A DNA stretch of 44,150 nucleotides from Bacillota bacterium (GTDB lineage: Bacteria; Bacillota; Clostridia; Acetivibrionales; Acetivibrionaceae): positions 1 through 44,150 of the forward strand of contig JAEZUI010000097.1 of NCBI GenBank assembly GCA_023421115.1, written 5' to 3'. A program made the position numbers and the translations under genes. Shown in pieces: positions 8,525-16,847 of this stretch. The notes under the pieces were generated by a model. It was not told where the DNA came from and searched no databases. It saw only the letters and a list, made by a program, of their open reading frames with translations. Positions within the stretch are counted from its first letter, which is position 1. Each line of letters opens with the position of its first letter.

Positions 8525-9541
8525 TTAGTTTATACAATTTAAATAGCAAGATAGCCTATTAAAACTATCAACTGAATGAAGGTCAAAATCTAATTTCTCT
8601 TTTAGATTGGTATAATATTTTTGCATGCTTTCTTTTGTAATTACAACAGTACCTTTATTATTATCTTCTCTTTTTTCCCAAGCCATTCTCCATGGTTCAT
8701 CCATATGAGATAATTTTTCAAGAAACTTACCATCGTATTTGCCGTAAACTTGCCATACCATTTCTAAAACACTTCTTTCTTCTTCATCAAATATATTAAT
8801 ATCAAAATCGTTAACCTTTGGCAAACTATCATTGCTATTAAAGTTTAGATTTTTGAAATACATATACATATCAGGTATTACAGGTCCATGTTGCCAAGCT
8901 TGGAAATCCTCATTAAATAAAACTCTTTTAAATAAACTAAGCTGCCAAGATTGACAGAAGTAAACAATCTTTTGAACTTTTAAAGGGGTAATAGACTCAC
9001 CCGATTCAGGCTCCATCTTATTAAGAAAATAATTGGCAACTTGAAGAGACCTACTAATACATTTCACTTCTAAAAGAGCATTTATTTTTGCTTCAATCTT
9101 CCGTTGTGCTACAGGAGTTAAAACGCTTTTGTTTTTTTCAAAATGCTCTTTCATTTTTTGTGGATTAAAAAGTTCCTTTAACCTATTGCTATATTCCCTT
9201 GTTGGCATTAAACCGTCAATATACCTAACTATCGTATTTTCGCCCCAACCTAATAAATTAGCTAATGGTTTTTGACCAATATCATACTTTATTAACAAAT
9301 CTTTGATTTCCCTTTGTTGTATTATTCCAATTGCTTCACGATATTTTGCGTTGGCTTTTGTTATATTTTCATCGTCAATGTTTGATATAAAAACTTCTTC
9401 TCCACATTCGTTGCAATAAGCAATGTTGCCGATATAAGAGATATTAACTCCTTTAATATCAGTTGCAATCTCTTGTTCCTTCAATGTTATATTTACTTTT
9501 TTGTCACACTCGTAGCAATAGCTTAGCATTGAATTCTCCAT
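8525..9541 (-). CDS. MqsA-type zinc/HTH antitoxin fused to a Panacea (SocA-like, DUF4065) domain
   Basis: The N-terminal ~60 residues carry two zinc-binding pairs, CYEC and CNEC, as in MqsA/YgiT antitoxins. An MqsA-type helix-turn-helix follows (LANLLGWGENTIVRYIDG, roughly residues 100-120). The C-terminal half (~170-310) is a Panacea domain: VANYFL, TPLKVQKIVYFCQSWQL, FQAWQHGPVIPDMY. Panacea domains neutralise diverse toxins as part of hybrid antitoxins. The likely role is to neutralise the toxin encoded just upstream and to repress the shared promoter. A longer frame starts at 9577, but ATG 9541 has a GGGGG-type ribosome binding site and begins with MENSMLSYCYEC. Order is toxin then antitoxin with a 100-bp gap, unusually wide for such a pair. 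Confidence 0.85.
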   Translation of the reverse strand: MENSMLSYCYECDKKVNITLKEQEIATDIKGVNISYIGNIAYCNECGEEVFISNIDDENITKANAKYREAIGIIQQREIKDLLIKYDIGQKPLANLLGWGENTIVRYIDGLMPTREYSNRLKELFNPQKMKEHFEKNKSVLTPVAQRKIEAKINALLEVKCISRSLQVANYFLNKMEPESGESITPLKVQKIVYFCQSWQLSLFKRVLFNEDFQAWQHGPVIPDMYMYFKNLNFNSNDSLPKVNDFDINIFDEEERSVLEMVWQVYGKYDGKFLEKLSHMDEPWRMAWEKREDNNKGTVVITKESMQKYYTNLKEKLDFDLHSVDSFNRLSCYLNCIN

Positions 9542-9641
9542 ATTGTATAACCCCCATTTCCCAATACTGAATATCAATTAATAATCATTTTGGTAAGTTT
9601 GTGAACAACCCCGTAAAATTTTCACCGTATATTAAAAGTAT

Positions 9642-10016
9642 TTAATTATATGGGTATGTTATATCAAATTCTTTAGGGTGAAAAGACATACATACTACAT
9701 TGTTTCTAATTTTTAGCTTTATATATATTTCTTCAAATCTTAATACTCCAGGTATGGACAATATTTGCCCAAATATCCATACTTCTTCATTAGGGTATTT
9801 TTGGCTATCATCATAGTCGGTATAAGAGTAATTTGAAATGTCGAGCTTTAAAAGCTCTTCACAAACTATTTCTGAACTAATATTATACATAACTCTAAAT
9901 TCATTTGTCTTGTCTTTGCCTTTCTTGACTACTATATAAAGGTTTTCTTTCGAGTCCTTTAACCTTTTATGCACCTCTCTTAGAAAGTCTTCGACTTCTT
10001 CAATTGACTTTATCAT
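9642..10016 (-). CDS. MqsR-like toxin of a type II toxin-antitoxin pair
   Basis: This 124-aa protein lies directly upstream of the MqsA-Panacea antitoxin on the same strand. Its C-terminal half, EVWIFGQIL then EIYIKLKI and VVCMSFHPKEF, resembles the end of MqsR (VYLKI...VSFKE), a RelE-fold mRNA interferase. The N-terminal half is helical and charged. The role would be ribosome-independent or ribosome-linked mRNA cleavage under stress, inferred from the pairing and the weak motif match. The start ATG at 10016 has an AGGAG about 14 bases upstream, slightly far. A strong sigma-A promoter lies 41 bases upstream. Confidence 0.65.
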   Translation of the reverse strand: MIKSIEEVEDFLREVHKRLKDSKENLYIVVKKGKDKTNEFRVMYNISSEIVCEELLKLDISNYSYTDYDDSQKYPNEEVWIFGQILSIPGVLRFEEIYIKLKIRNNVVCMSFHPKEFDITYPYN

Positions 10017-10056
10017 TAGTTGAAAACCAACTCCTAATATATAAGCTTATAATATA

Positions 10057-10085
10057 ATTATACATTTATACATATTAAGAGTCAA
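10057..10085 (-). promoter_or_regulatory. Sigma-A promoter of the MqsR/MqsA-Panacea operon
   Basis: On the minus strand TTGACT (10085-10080) and TATAAT (10062-10057) are separated by exactly 17 bases. The small inverted repeat AGTTG/CAACT at 10018-10032, inside the 5' leader, could be an autoregulatory operator. Confidence 0.75.
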
Positions 10086-10215
10086 CAATAAAGGTGTCAA
10101 TTGATACTATTTTTACCGTTTGAAATTAATATTATACACACATTATATAGATTGTCGAAATCCTTAAGTAAAGCCTGAAAGGCCGATGTTGTTGTAGTGG
10201 AATCACTGACATAAG

Positions 10216-10246
10216 TTGACGTACTGCTACTCATTTGTGTTATAAT
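10216..10246 (+). promoter_or_regulatory. Promoter of the nitroreductase gene
   Basis: TTGACG (10216-10221) and TATAAT (10241-10246) are separated by 19 bases, 43 bases upstream of the start codon. The spacing is slightly long. Confidence 0.5.
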
Positions 10247-10289
10247 TTGTTAAAATAGACATATTCATTAAAAGAGAGGAGAAATGCCG

Positions 10290-11132
10290 ATGAATATTAA
10301 TTTTTCAATAGAAGAAGCAGTAATAAAACGATACAGTGTAAGAAATTATATAGAACAAGAGATTGAAGCAGACAAAAGAAAGGCAATTGAATCCTTTGTT
10401 GATTCGTTGGATAATCCTTTTGGAAAAAAAGTGAACTTTCACTTTCTTGATAATAAGGATATGAAAAATGAAAAAAGCCTTGGGACTTATGGTGTTATTA
10501 AAGGTGCAAGGCAGTATATTGGGACCACTATAAAATCAGAGCCAGTGGCACTAGAAGCTCTTGGATATGAACTTGAAGCAGTTATCCTTTATTTAGCCCA
10601 TCTTGATATTGGTACTTGTTGGTTAGGTGGAACCTTTAATCGTAAGGGATTCGCAAAAGCTATGAATATTCAAGAAGATGAAATGTTTCCAATCATAACA
10701 CCCTATGGCTATGCTGCTACGAAAAAGCATTTTCAGGAAATTGTAATGCGGAAAATGATTCGAGCAGATAATCGTAAAGAGTGGGGGCAATTATTTTATA
10801 GAAATGATTTTCAATCGCTTCTTAAAAAAGAAGAAGCTGGAGATATGGAATTTCCATTGGAAATGGTTCGTTTAGGACCATCCGCATCAAATAAACAACC
10901 TTGGAGAGTTTTGCTAAAAGATAACGTATGCCATTTTTATGAGTGTAAAGAGCCAGGCTATAGTGATAGGTTTTCATATGATATTCAAAGGGTAGACATG
11001 GGAATTGCAGCAGCACACTTTGATTTTGCGGTTAAAGAGAAGGGACTAAAAGGCTATTTTGACACAACACGTCAACCGGAATTAACGCCTTTAGACCATA
11101 TGGAATATGTTTTTTCTTGGACTAGGGAGTAA
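10290..11132 (+). CDS. Nitroreductase-family flavoprotein (TM1586-like)
   Basis: The 280-aa product begins with FSIEEAVIKRYSVRNY, the canonical nitroreductase opening that binds FMN phosphate, and later carries the paired half-domain MVRLGPSASNKQPWRV and DMGIAAAHFDFA. The length and the central GTCWLGGTF segment fit the putative TM1586-type nitroreductases, FMN-dependent oxidoreductases that use NAD(P)H. The natural substrate is unknown. ATG codons occur at 10284 and 10290; the GAGAGGAG at 10274-10281 is only two bases from the first but eight from the second, so the second is preferred. The gene has its own promoter and terminator and looks monocistronic. Confidence 0.85.
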   Translation: MNINFSIEEAVIKRYSVRNYIEQEIEADKRKAIESFVDSLDNPFGKKVNFHFLDNKDMKNEKSLGTYGVIKGARQYIGTTIKSEPVALEALGYELEAVILYLAHLDIGTCWLGGTFNRKGFAKAMNIQEDEMFPIITPYGYAATKKHFQEIVMRKMIRADNRKEWGQLFYRNDFQSLLKKEEAGDMEFPLEMVRLGPSASNKQPWRVLLKDNVCHFYECKEPGYSDRFSYDIQRVDMGIAAAHFDFAVKEKGLKGYFDTTRQPELTPLDHMEYVFSWTRE

Positions 11133-11222
11133 AATATCATAACTTGTTATGCAGATTACAGGAATAAGTGTGGAAAACCTGTTGATAAAATGTGTGTATA
11201 TTGTGGATAAAATATCTGAATT

Positions 11223-11254
11223 AGCTTTCAAGATTTCCTTGGAAGCTGTTTTTT
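11223..11254 (+). terminator. Terminator of the nitroreductase gene
   Basis: AGCTTTCAAG (11223-11232) pairs with CTTGGAAGCT (11238-11247) through ten pairs, one of them T-G, around a 5-nt loop, followed by GTTTTTT. Confidence 0.8.
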
Positions 11255-11620
11255 GTTGAAAAGACTAACTCAGAGTGATATTCAGCATGAACGATAAACA
11301 GCGAAAGATTTGATTGTCTGGAACGGCAAAGAATAAATGTATATTATTGACTATTTTGTTATGTAGGTATACAATAAGATACAATAAGTTATAAAGGAGA
11401 AATTAATATATCTTTTTACATATAATGATCTACGTTGTTTTATATATAAACCCTACGCTTTTTTCATGTAGTATTCAATCCTTTAACATTCTCCTCCTAA
11501 CACGTATATGTTTTTGGAAACATAGATTTATTTTGGAATAGAAGCTTTATCGAGTTCAATTTAGGCTATTTTTGGGCAATTTATTTTTATCATACAAATT
11601 TTACGAGGAGGAATAATTAA
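11255..11620 (+). other. Long upstream region and 5' leader of the scaffoldin gene
   Basis: No gene is visible here. It contains a consensus-like promoter (11347-11375), which would give a leader of about 240 nt, a short direct repeat of GATACAATAAG type around 11366-11390, and the AGGAGG of the scaffoldin at 11606-11611. An isolated AAAGGAGA at 11393-11400 has no start codon behind it. I recognise no known riboswitch class. Confidence 0.45.
11347..11375 (+). promoter_or_regulatory. Putative sigma-A promoter of the scaffoldin gene
   Basis: TTGACT (11347-11352) and TACAAT (11370-11375) are separated by 17 bases, with the scaffoldin start codon 245 bases downstream. Confidence 0.6.
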
Positions 11621-13951
11621 ATGAAAAAAGTAGTTAGTGTGGTTTTAACTCTCATAATGCTTGTTTCTGTGTTTTCAACAGTATTCAGTTTTAGTGCAGT
11701 TTCTGCTGCAACCGATTATAATCTAGAAGCAACAACATTGCAAAGTACACCTTCTGATAGTGCGCAAATATTACCCAAACCTACGCTTCCGGTTTCTAAA
11801 GAATTCACAATTAAAGCGGGAACGGTTGAGGGAGTAAAACTCGATGAAGATATATTAATACCTGTCAGCTTTGCAAATGTGCCTGATACAGGCATATTTG
11901 CAGCCGATATGACGATCCTTTATGATGCTACACAGTTGCGATACATAGGTGCTGAAGCAGGAAATATAGTTTTAAATCCTGAGACAAACTTTGCTATAAA
12001 CAAAGAAAAAGATGGAATACTTAAATTGCTTTTTATTGATGAGACTCAGAAGGATGAATATATTTCTACTGACGGGGTATTTGTTAACTTACACTTCAAT
12101 ATGTATAATTATGAGACTGATTCTTCCGAGATTCAAATACTTAACCCAGTAGCTGCCGGTCATGATTTAGACAGTATACCTGTAACAGCAATTGAAGGTG
12201 CTGTTACTACTGCTCAAAGCGATTTTAAGGTTATTATCGGATCAGTAAATGCTAAACAAAACGAAAAAATAACCGTACCTATAACTTTTGAAAAAATCCC
12301 TTCTGGTGGAATTCAGGCATGTAACTTTATAATTAAATATGATCCGACAAAATTGGAGTATTTGTCCTACGAACCCGGAAGCATTGTTCCGAATCCAAAT
12401 ACAAGTTTTATTGTAGATAAATTTGGGGAGGGACTATTAACTCAGTTATTTTTGGATTGCTCTTCTGAGGAATTAAGCATTACTTCCGATGGAATAGTTG
12501 CAAATCTCTGTTTTAATGTTTTAGGATCTTCAGGTGAATCAACCTCGCTAAAAGTAATTCATCCGACCTTTGGCGATCAATATTTTAAAAGAATAAAGGC
12601 ATCTTTAGTGCAGGGACAAGTAAATATTTCAGGTGTGGCATCAATTGAAGAGGGTGATTTTACAGTCAATGTGGGTGAGTTTAATGCAAATACAGGAGAT
12701 ACTATAGAAATACCTTTTATGTTTTCAAACATTCCTCAAAAAGGAATTGCGGCATGCGACATGGCTATTTCTTATGATTCAAGTAAATTAGAGTATGTGT
12801 CTTATGATGTCGGAGGCATTGTCAAAAATCCTGATATGAACTTTGGAATAAACAAGGTGGAGGACGGTTTGATAAAGCTGCTTTTCCTTGACAGAACAAT
12901 GGAGGATGAATACATAACATCGGAGGGAGCTTTTGTAACGCTAAACTTTAAAGTAGTAGGGCCTTATGCAGAATCAACCCCCATTAACTTTATTGGTGCT
13001 AACTTTTGTGACCTTGATATTAATACTATAAAAGCGACCGTAATTCCGGGAAATGTTAATATCTTCAATCCAAAAGGTAAGTTGACTCTTAGTTTAGGAT
13101 CGGCTGAAGGCAAGCCTGGTGAATTGGTGAGTATACCTTTTAATTTATCTAATATTCATGCTGGTGGAGTTAATTCAGTTGATACTGCTGTTTTCTTTGA
13201 CTCAAGTAAGCTAGAGTATATTGCCGAAATGTCCGAAGCGTATATACCTAATTTGTATATAAATGAATCTGATGATGGAAAAATAAAGATTTTTTTATTT
13301 TCGATTAACCCCGACCCGAATCAGACCATAAAAAAGGATACAGAAATTGCAAAGGTTACTTTTAGGATTTTGGAAGAATCCTCAGAGTCGGTTCCTGTCC
13401 AAATTGATTATTGTTTAATGGGTTATGATGAGTTTGACAAAGAGGTTTCTGTTAACGATGGCGTTGTTAACATTATAGGTTCTGAAGGTTGTACCGTTTC
13501 CGGCTATGTATATTCGGAAATTAAAAGCAATGTACCTGACAGTGAAATTAATAAAGGTTTTAAGGTGGTGTTGTCAGGCACCGATTTATACTCAGAAACC
13601 GACAACAACGGTTACTTTAAAATAGAAAATGTGCCTGAAGGAACATATACCGTTACTATTACAAAGCCTGATTATCTTAAAAGGAATGTGGAAAATATTT
13701 TGGTAAATGAAAATATAGAATTATCAAAAGAGCCTATAGTTTTATGGTGTGGTGATATAGAAATACAAGGGGTACAAGATGATGCAATAAATTTCGAAGA
13801 TATTATGCATCTCTGCAAAGTATTCAACACTGCATTTGGAGATGATGCTTACACTGAAAGACTTGATTTGAATAAAGACAGTGCTATAAACATGGAAGAT
13901 ATAATGATAGTTGCAAAGCATTTTAACACTACTCCTTCAAGTTATAAATAG
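11621..13951 (+). CDS. Secreted adaptor scaffoldin: four cohesins, CnaB-like module, dockerin
   Basis: This 776-aa secreted protein starts with a signal peptide (~1-30). Four cohesin modules follow at about 61-198, 200-340, 345-487 and 487-622; the first three are alike (GIFAADM/GIQACNF/GIAACDM, then YD...LEY, and ISTDGVF-type strands), while the fourth is divergent. Cohesins of this sort bind dockerins of cellulosomal enzymes. Residues ~624-705 resemble a carboxypeptidase-regulatory/CnaB beta-sandwich, and ~709-776 form a dockerin. In the dockerin the second calcium loop is canonical (DLNKDSAINMED), but the first (QGVQDDAINFED) lacks Asp at position 1 and Asn at position 3. It would bind up to four dockerin proteins and dock onto another scaffoldin. 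AGGAGG lies nine bases before the ATG. Transcription ends at the hairpin at 13979. Confidence 0.92.
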   Translation: MKKVVSVVLTLIMLVSVFSTVFSFSAVSAATDYNLEATTLQSTPSDSAQILPKPTLPVSKEFTIKAGTVEGVKLDEDILIPVSFANVPDTGIFAADMTILYDATQLRYIGAEAGNIVLNPETNFAINKEKDGILKLLFIDETQKDEYISTDGVFVNLHFNMYNYETDSSEIQILNPVAAGHDLDSIPVTAIEGAVTTAQSDFKVIIGSVNAKQNEKITVPITFEKIPSGGIQACNFIIKYDPTKLEYLSYEPGSIVPNPNTSFIVDKFGEGLLTQLFLDCSSEELSITSDGIVANLCFNVLGSSGESTSLKVIHPTFGDQYFKRIKASLVQGQVNISGVASIEEGDFTVNVGEFNANTGDTIEIPFMFSNIPQKGIAACDMAISYDSSKLEYVSYDVGGIVKNPDMNFGINKVEDGLIKLLFLDRTMEDEYITSEGAFVTLNFKVVGPYAESTPINFIGANFCDLDINTIKATVIPGNVNIFNPKGKLTLSLGSAEGKPGELVSIPFNLSNIHAGGVNSVDTAVFFDSSKLEYIAEMSEAYIPNLYINESDDGKIKIFLFSINPDPNQTIKKDTEIAKVTFRILEESSESVPVQIDYCLMGYDEFDKEVSVNDGVVNIIGSEGCTVSGYVYSEIKSNVPDSEINKGFKVVLSGTDLYSETDNNGYFKIENVPEGTYTVTITKPDYLKRNVENILVNENIELSKEPIVLWCGDIEIQGVQDDAINFEDIMHLCKVFNTAFGDDAYTERLDLNKDSAINMEDIMIVAKHFNTTPSSYK

Positions 13952-13978
13952 ACCTTTTAAAAAAATAATTATTGGACT

Positions 13979-14016
13979 AAAAGCCACTTTGATTTTAATT
14001 GAAGTGGCTTTTTGTT
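13979..14016 (+). terminator. Terminator of the scaffoldin gene
   Basis: AAGCCACTT (13981-13989) pairs with AAGTGGCTT (14002-14010), followed by a T-rich tail, 28 bases after the stop codon. Confidence 0.9.
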
Positions 14017-14117
14017 TTAGGGACTTTTGTATTTAAAATGAGAGAAGTGTGATATTATATATAAAGATGCTCATTTAGAGTACAAAACAGATAAAAATGA
14101 GGGATTTGAAATATTGT

Positions 14118-16769
14118 ATGAAGAAGTTAGTTGTTGGGATTTTAGCACATGTTGATGCGGGTAAGACAACGTTATCAGAGGGTATTCTTTATACCGGAGG
14201 GAAGATAAGGAAGTTAGGAAGAGTCGACAAAAAGGATGCTTATTTAGATACTTATGAATTAGAAAGAGCTAGAGGGATAACCATTTTCTCAAAGCAGGCT
14301 GTATTTGAAATGGGTGACACTCAGATTACCTTACTAGATACTCCAGGCCATGTTGATTTTTCGGCTGAAATGGAGAGAACGTTAAAGGTACTTGATTATG
14401 CAATTTTAGTGGTAAGTGGAGCCGATGGGGTGCAGGGGCATACCAAAACCTTATGGAGACTGCTTGAAATATATAATATACCGGTTTTTTTATTTATCAA
14501 TAAGATGGACCAAAATGGAACAGATAAATACAAGTTAATAGAAGAAATAAAAAAGCAGCTTGATGAAGGCTGCGTCGAATTTGGACAAATTAAAGAGGAT
14601 GTATTTTACGACCAACTATCCATGTGTGATGAAACATTGTTGGACGCTTATATAGAGACAGGACATATTAAAACCGAGCAAATTAGCACTTCTGTCAGAA
14701 GACGCAGAGTATTTCCTTGCTATTTTGGTTCGGCTTTAAGATTAGAAGGCATTGAGCAATTTTTGCAAGGTGTTGTGAATTATACATTAAATCCTTTCTA
14801 CCCCCTTGAATTTGGGGCTAAAATTTTCAAAATAACAAGAGATGAACAGGGGAACCGTCTTACTCACATGAAATTGACAGGTGGAAAGCTTAAGGTGAAA
14901 GACGTGCTGACCAATGGCATTTGGGAAGAAAAAGTTAATCAAATTCGTATTTATTCGGGAAATAAATTTGAGGCAGTTAGTGAGATAGACGCAGGTGCTG
15001 TGTTTGCAGTGACAGGACTTAGCGAAGCTAAACCGGGGGAGGCTTTGGGGATAGAACAGGCATCGATAGCACCGGTATTAGAATCAGTGCTGTTATATCA
15101 AATTATACTTCCGGAAGGTTATGACCCTAGATTGATGCTTCCTAAGCTGCGTGAAATAGAGGAAGAGGAGCCGGAATTACATATTGTATGGGATGAACAA
15201 TTGCAGGAAATTCAAGTGCAAGTTATGGGGGAAGTGCAGATTGAAATTCTTAAGACTCTCATAAAAAGCCGTTTTAATGTTGAGGTAGACTTTGATGATG
15301 GAAGGATTGTATATAAAGAGACTATTGTGGATGCAGTTGAAGGGGTAGGACATTTTGAGCCGTTGCGGCATTATGCTGAGGTTCATCTTCTATTAGAACC
15401 GGGAGAGTTAGGAAGTGGACTACAGTTTGCAGTAGATTGTAGTGAGGATGACTTGGGTAAGAACTGGCAAAGGCTTATTTTGACCCATCTAAAAGAAAAG
15501 GTTCATAAAGGTGTTCTGACGGGGTCAGCCCTTACAGATATGAAAATTACTTTAGTCTCAGGTCGGGCACACAATAAGCATACAGAAGGTGGAGATTTCA
15601 GGGAGGCTACATACCGTGCAGTGCGGCAGGGTTTAAAAGAGGCACAATCCATATTGCTAGAGCCTTATTATGCCTTTGAGCTGGAATTACCTGAGAAAAT
15701 GGTAGGAAGAGCTATGACGGATATTGAGAAAATGCATGGCATCTGTGAAATTTCAAAGATAAGTGGAGATATGGCAGTTCTTGTGGGGAGCGCTCCTGTT
15801 ATCACTATGAGAAATTATCAAAAAGAGGTGGCAGCCTATACCAAAGGCTTTGGCAGGCTGTTTTGCAATCTGAAAGGGTATGAACCATGCCATAATACAC
15901 AAGAGGTTATAGAACGTATTGGCTATGATTCGGAAAGAGACGTAGGAAACCCTACGGGTTCTGTTTTTTGCGCACAGGGTGCGGGTTTTTTGGTAAGTTG
16001 GGATAAAGTAAAGGACTATATGCATGTTGAAAGTTATTTTAAGAATAAAGTTGATTTAGAAGTGATGAACCAAAAACATTCCACATATTCGGGAGAAAAG
16101 TCAATCAGTTTAGAAGAGATTGATCATATAATGAATAAAACCTTCTATGCAAACCAGGGCAAAAAGTCTGTCTGGAAAAGGCAGAAAACAGCCCTTGAAA
16201 GCTACTATAAACCTACAAACTATGTCAGCGGAGAACAGAAGGAAGCAAAAGAAGAGTATCTCCTTGTGGATGGCTACAATATTATCTACGCATGGCCGGA
16301 ATTAAAGGAGCTTGCAGATGAGAATATGGATAGTGCAAAAATGAAACTGCTTGATTCTCTAAGTAATTATCAGTTTATTCGAAAGAGTCGGATTATCGTA
16401 GTATTTGATGCTTACCGTGTTGAGGGACATCGTGAAGAGGTAATCGATTATTATAATATCCATATGGTATATACTAAAGAAGCACAAACAGCGGATCAGT
16501 ATATTGAAAAATTTGCCCATGACAACAAGAAAAATTATAATATAACAGTTGCTACATCAGACGGTCTTCAGCAGATAATTGTAAGAGGTGCGGGATGTTC
16601 ATTGTTGTCTGCGAGAGAACTTAAGGCCGAAATTGTACAGGTTAATGAAAGGATAAAACAGGAATATAGTAGAATGCAGGGAAAAGACCGTAATTATATA
16701 GAAGAGTCATTGTCTCCTGAAGAAAGACAGCATATAGAAGGTATGATTAAAGAAGATAACGATAAGTAA
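14118..16769 (+). CDS. EF-G/TetM-like GTPase fused to a C-terminal YacP-type NYN nuclease domain
   Basis: The N-terminus is a translational GTPase: AHVDAGKTT (P-loop), RGIT (switch I), DTPGHVDF (switch II) and NKMD (guanine specificity), followed by EF-G/TetM-like domains II-V to about residue 650. The domain IV loop reads GRAHNKHTEGGDFREA and lacks the YSPV tip by which TetM/TetO displace tetracycline, so a resistance role is doubtful. Residues ~713-855 are a YacP/Rae1-like NYN domain (LLVDGYNIIYAW, VVFDAYRV, TADQYIE, VATSDGLQQ), a PIN-fold RNase. The fusion suggests a ribosome-binding factor that carries its own RNase. An earlier ATG exists at 14097, but MKKLVVGILAHVD at 14118 is the usual family start. 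The gene stands alone, 78 bases before the next. Confidence 0.85.
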   Translation: MKKLVVGILAHVDAGKTTLSEGILYTGGKIRKLGRVDKKDAYLDTYELERARGITIFSKQAVFEMGDTQITLLDTPGHVDFSAEMERTLKVLDYAILVVSGADGVQGHTKTLWRLLEIYNIPVFLFINKMDQNGTDKYKLIEEIKKQLDEGCVEFGQIKEDVFYDQLSMCDETLLDAYIETGHIKTEQISTSVRRRRVFPCYFGSALRLEGIEQFLQGVVNYTLNPFYPLEFGAKIFKITRDEQGNRLTHMKLTGGKLKVKDVLTNGIWEEKVNQIRIYSGNKFEAVSEIDAGAVFAVTGLSEAKPGEALGIEQASIAPVLESVLLYQIILPEGYDPRLMLPKLREIEEEEPELHIVWDEQLQEIQVQVMGEVQIEILKTLIKSRFNVEVDFDDGRIVYKETIVDAVEGVGHFEPLRHYAEVHLLLEPGELGSGLQFAVDCSEDDLGKNWQRLILTHLKEKVHKGVLTGSALTDMKITLVSGRAHNKHTEGGDFREATYRAVRQGLKEAQSILLEPYYAFELELPEKMVGRAMTDIEKMHGICEISKISGDMAVLVGSAPVITMRNYQKEVAAYTKGFGRLFCNLKGYEPCHNTQEVIERIGYDSERDVGNPTGSVFCAQGAGFLVSWDKVKDYMHVESYFKNKVDLEVMNQKHSTYSGEKSISLEEIDHIMNKTFYANQGKKSVWKRQKTALESYYKPTNYVSGEQKEAKEEYLLVDGYNIIYAWPELKELADENMDSAKMKLLDSLSNYQFIRKSRIIVVFDAYRVEGHREEVIDYYNIHMVYTKEAQTADQYIEKFAHDNKKNYNITVATSDGLQQIIVRGAGCSLLSARELKAEIVQVNERIKQEYSRMQGKDRNYIEESLSPEERQHIEGMIKEDNDK

Positions 16770-16847
16770 ATTAAGATTATAAAGTTTTAATATGTTGTAT
16801 AATATAAAAGGAACTAATATTTTTTGAAATGAGGCAAGTATTAAGTT

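Noticed and set aside
14118..16769. Tetracycline resistance gene (TetM/TetO type)
   Set aside because: The GTPase resembles TetM, but the domain IV loop that displaces the drug is replaced, and an RNase-like domain is fused. I call it a translation-factor-like GTPase instead.
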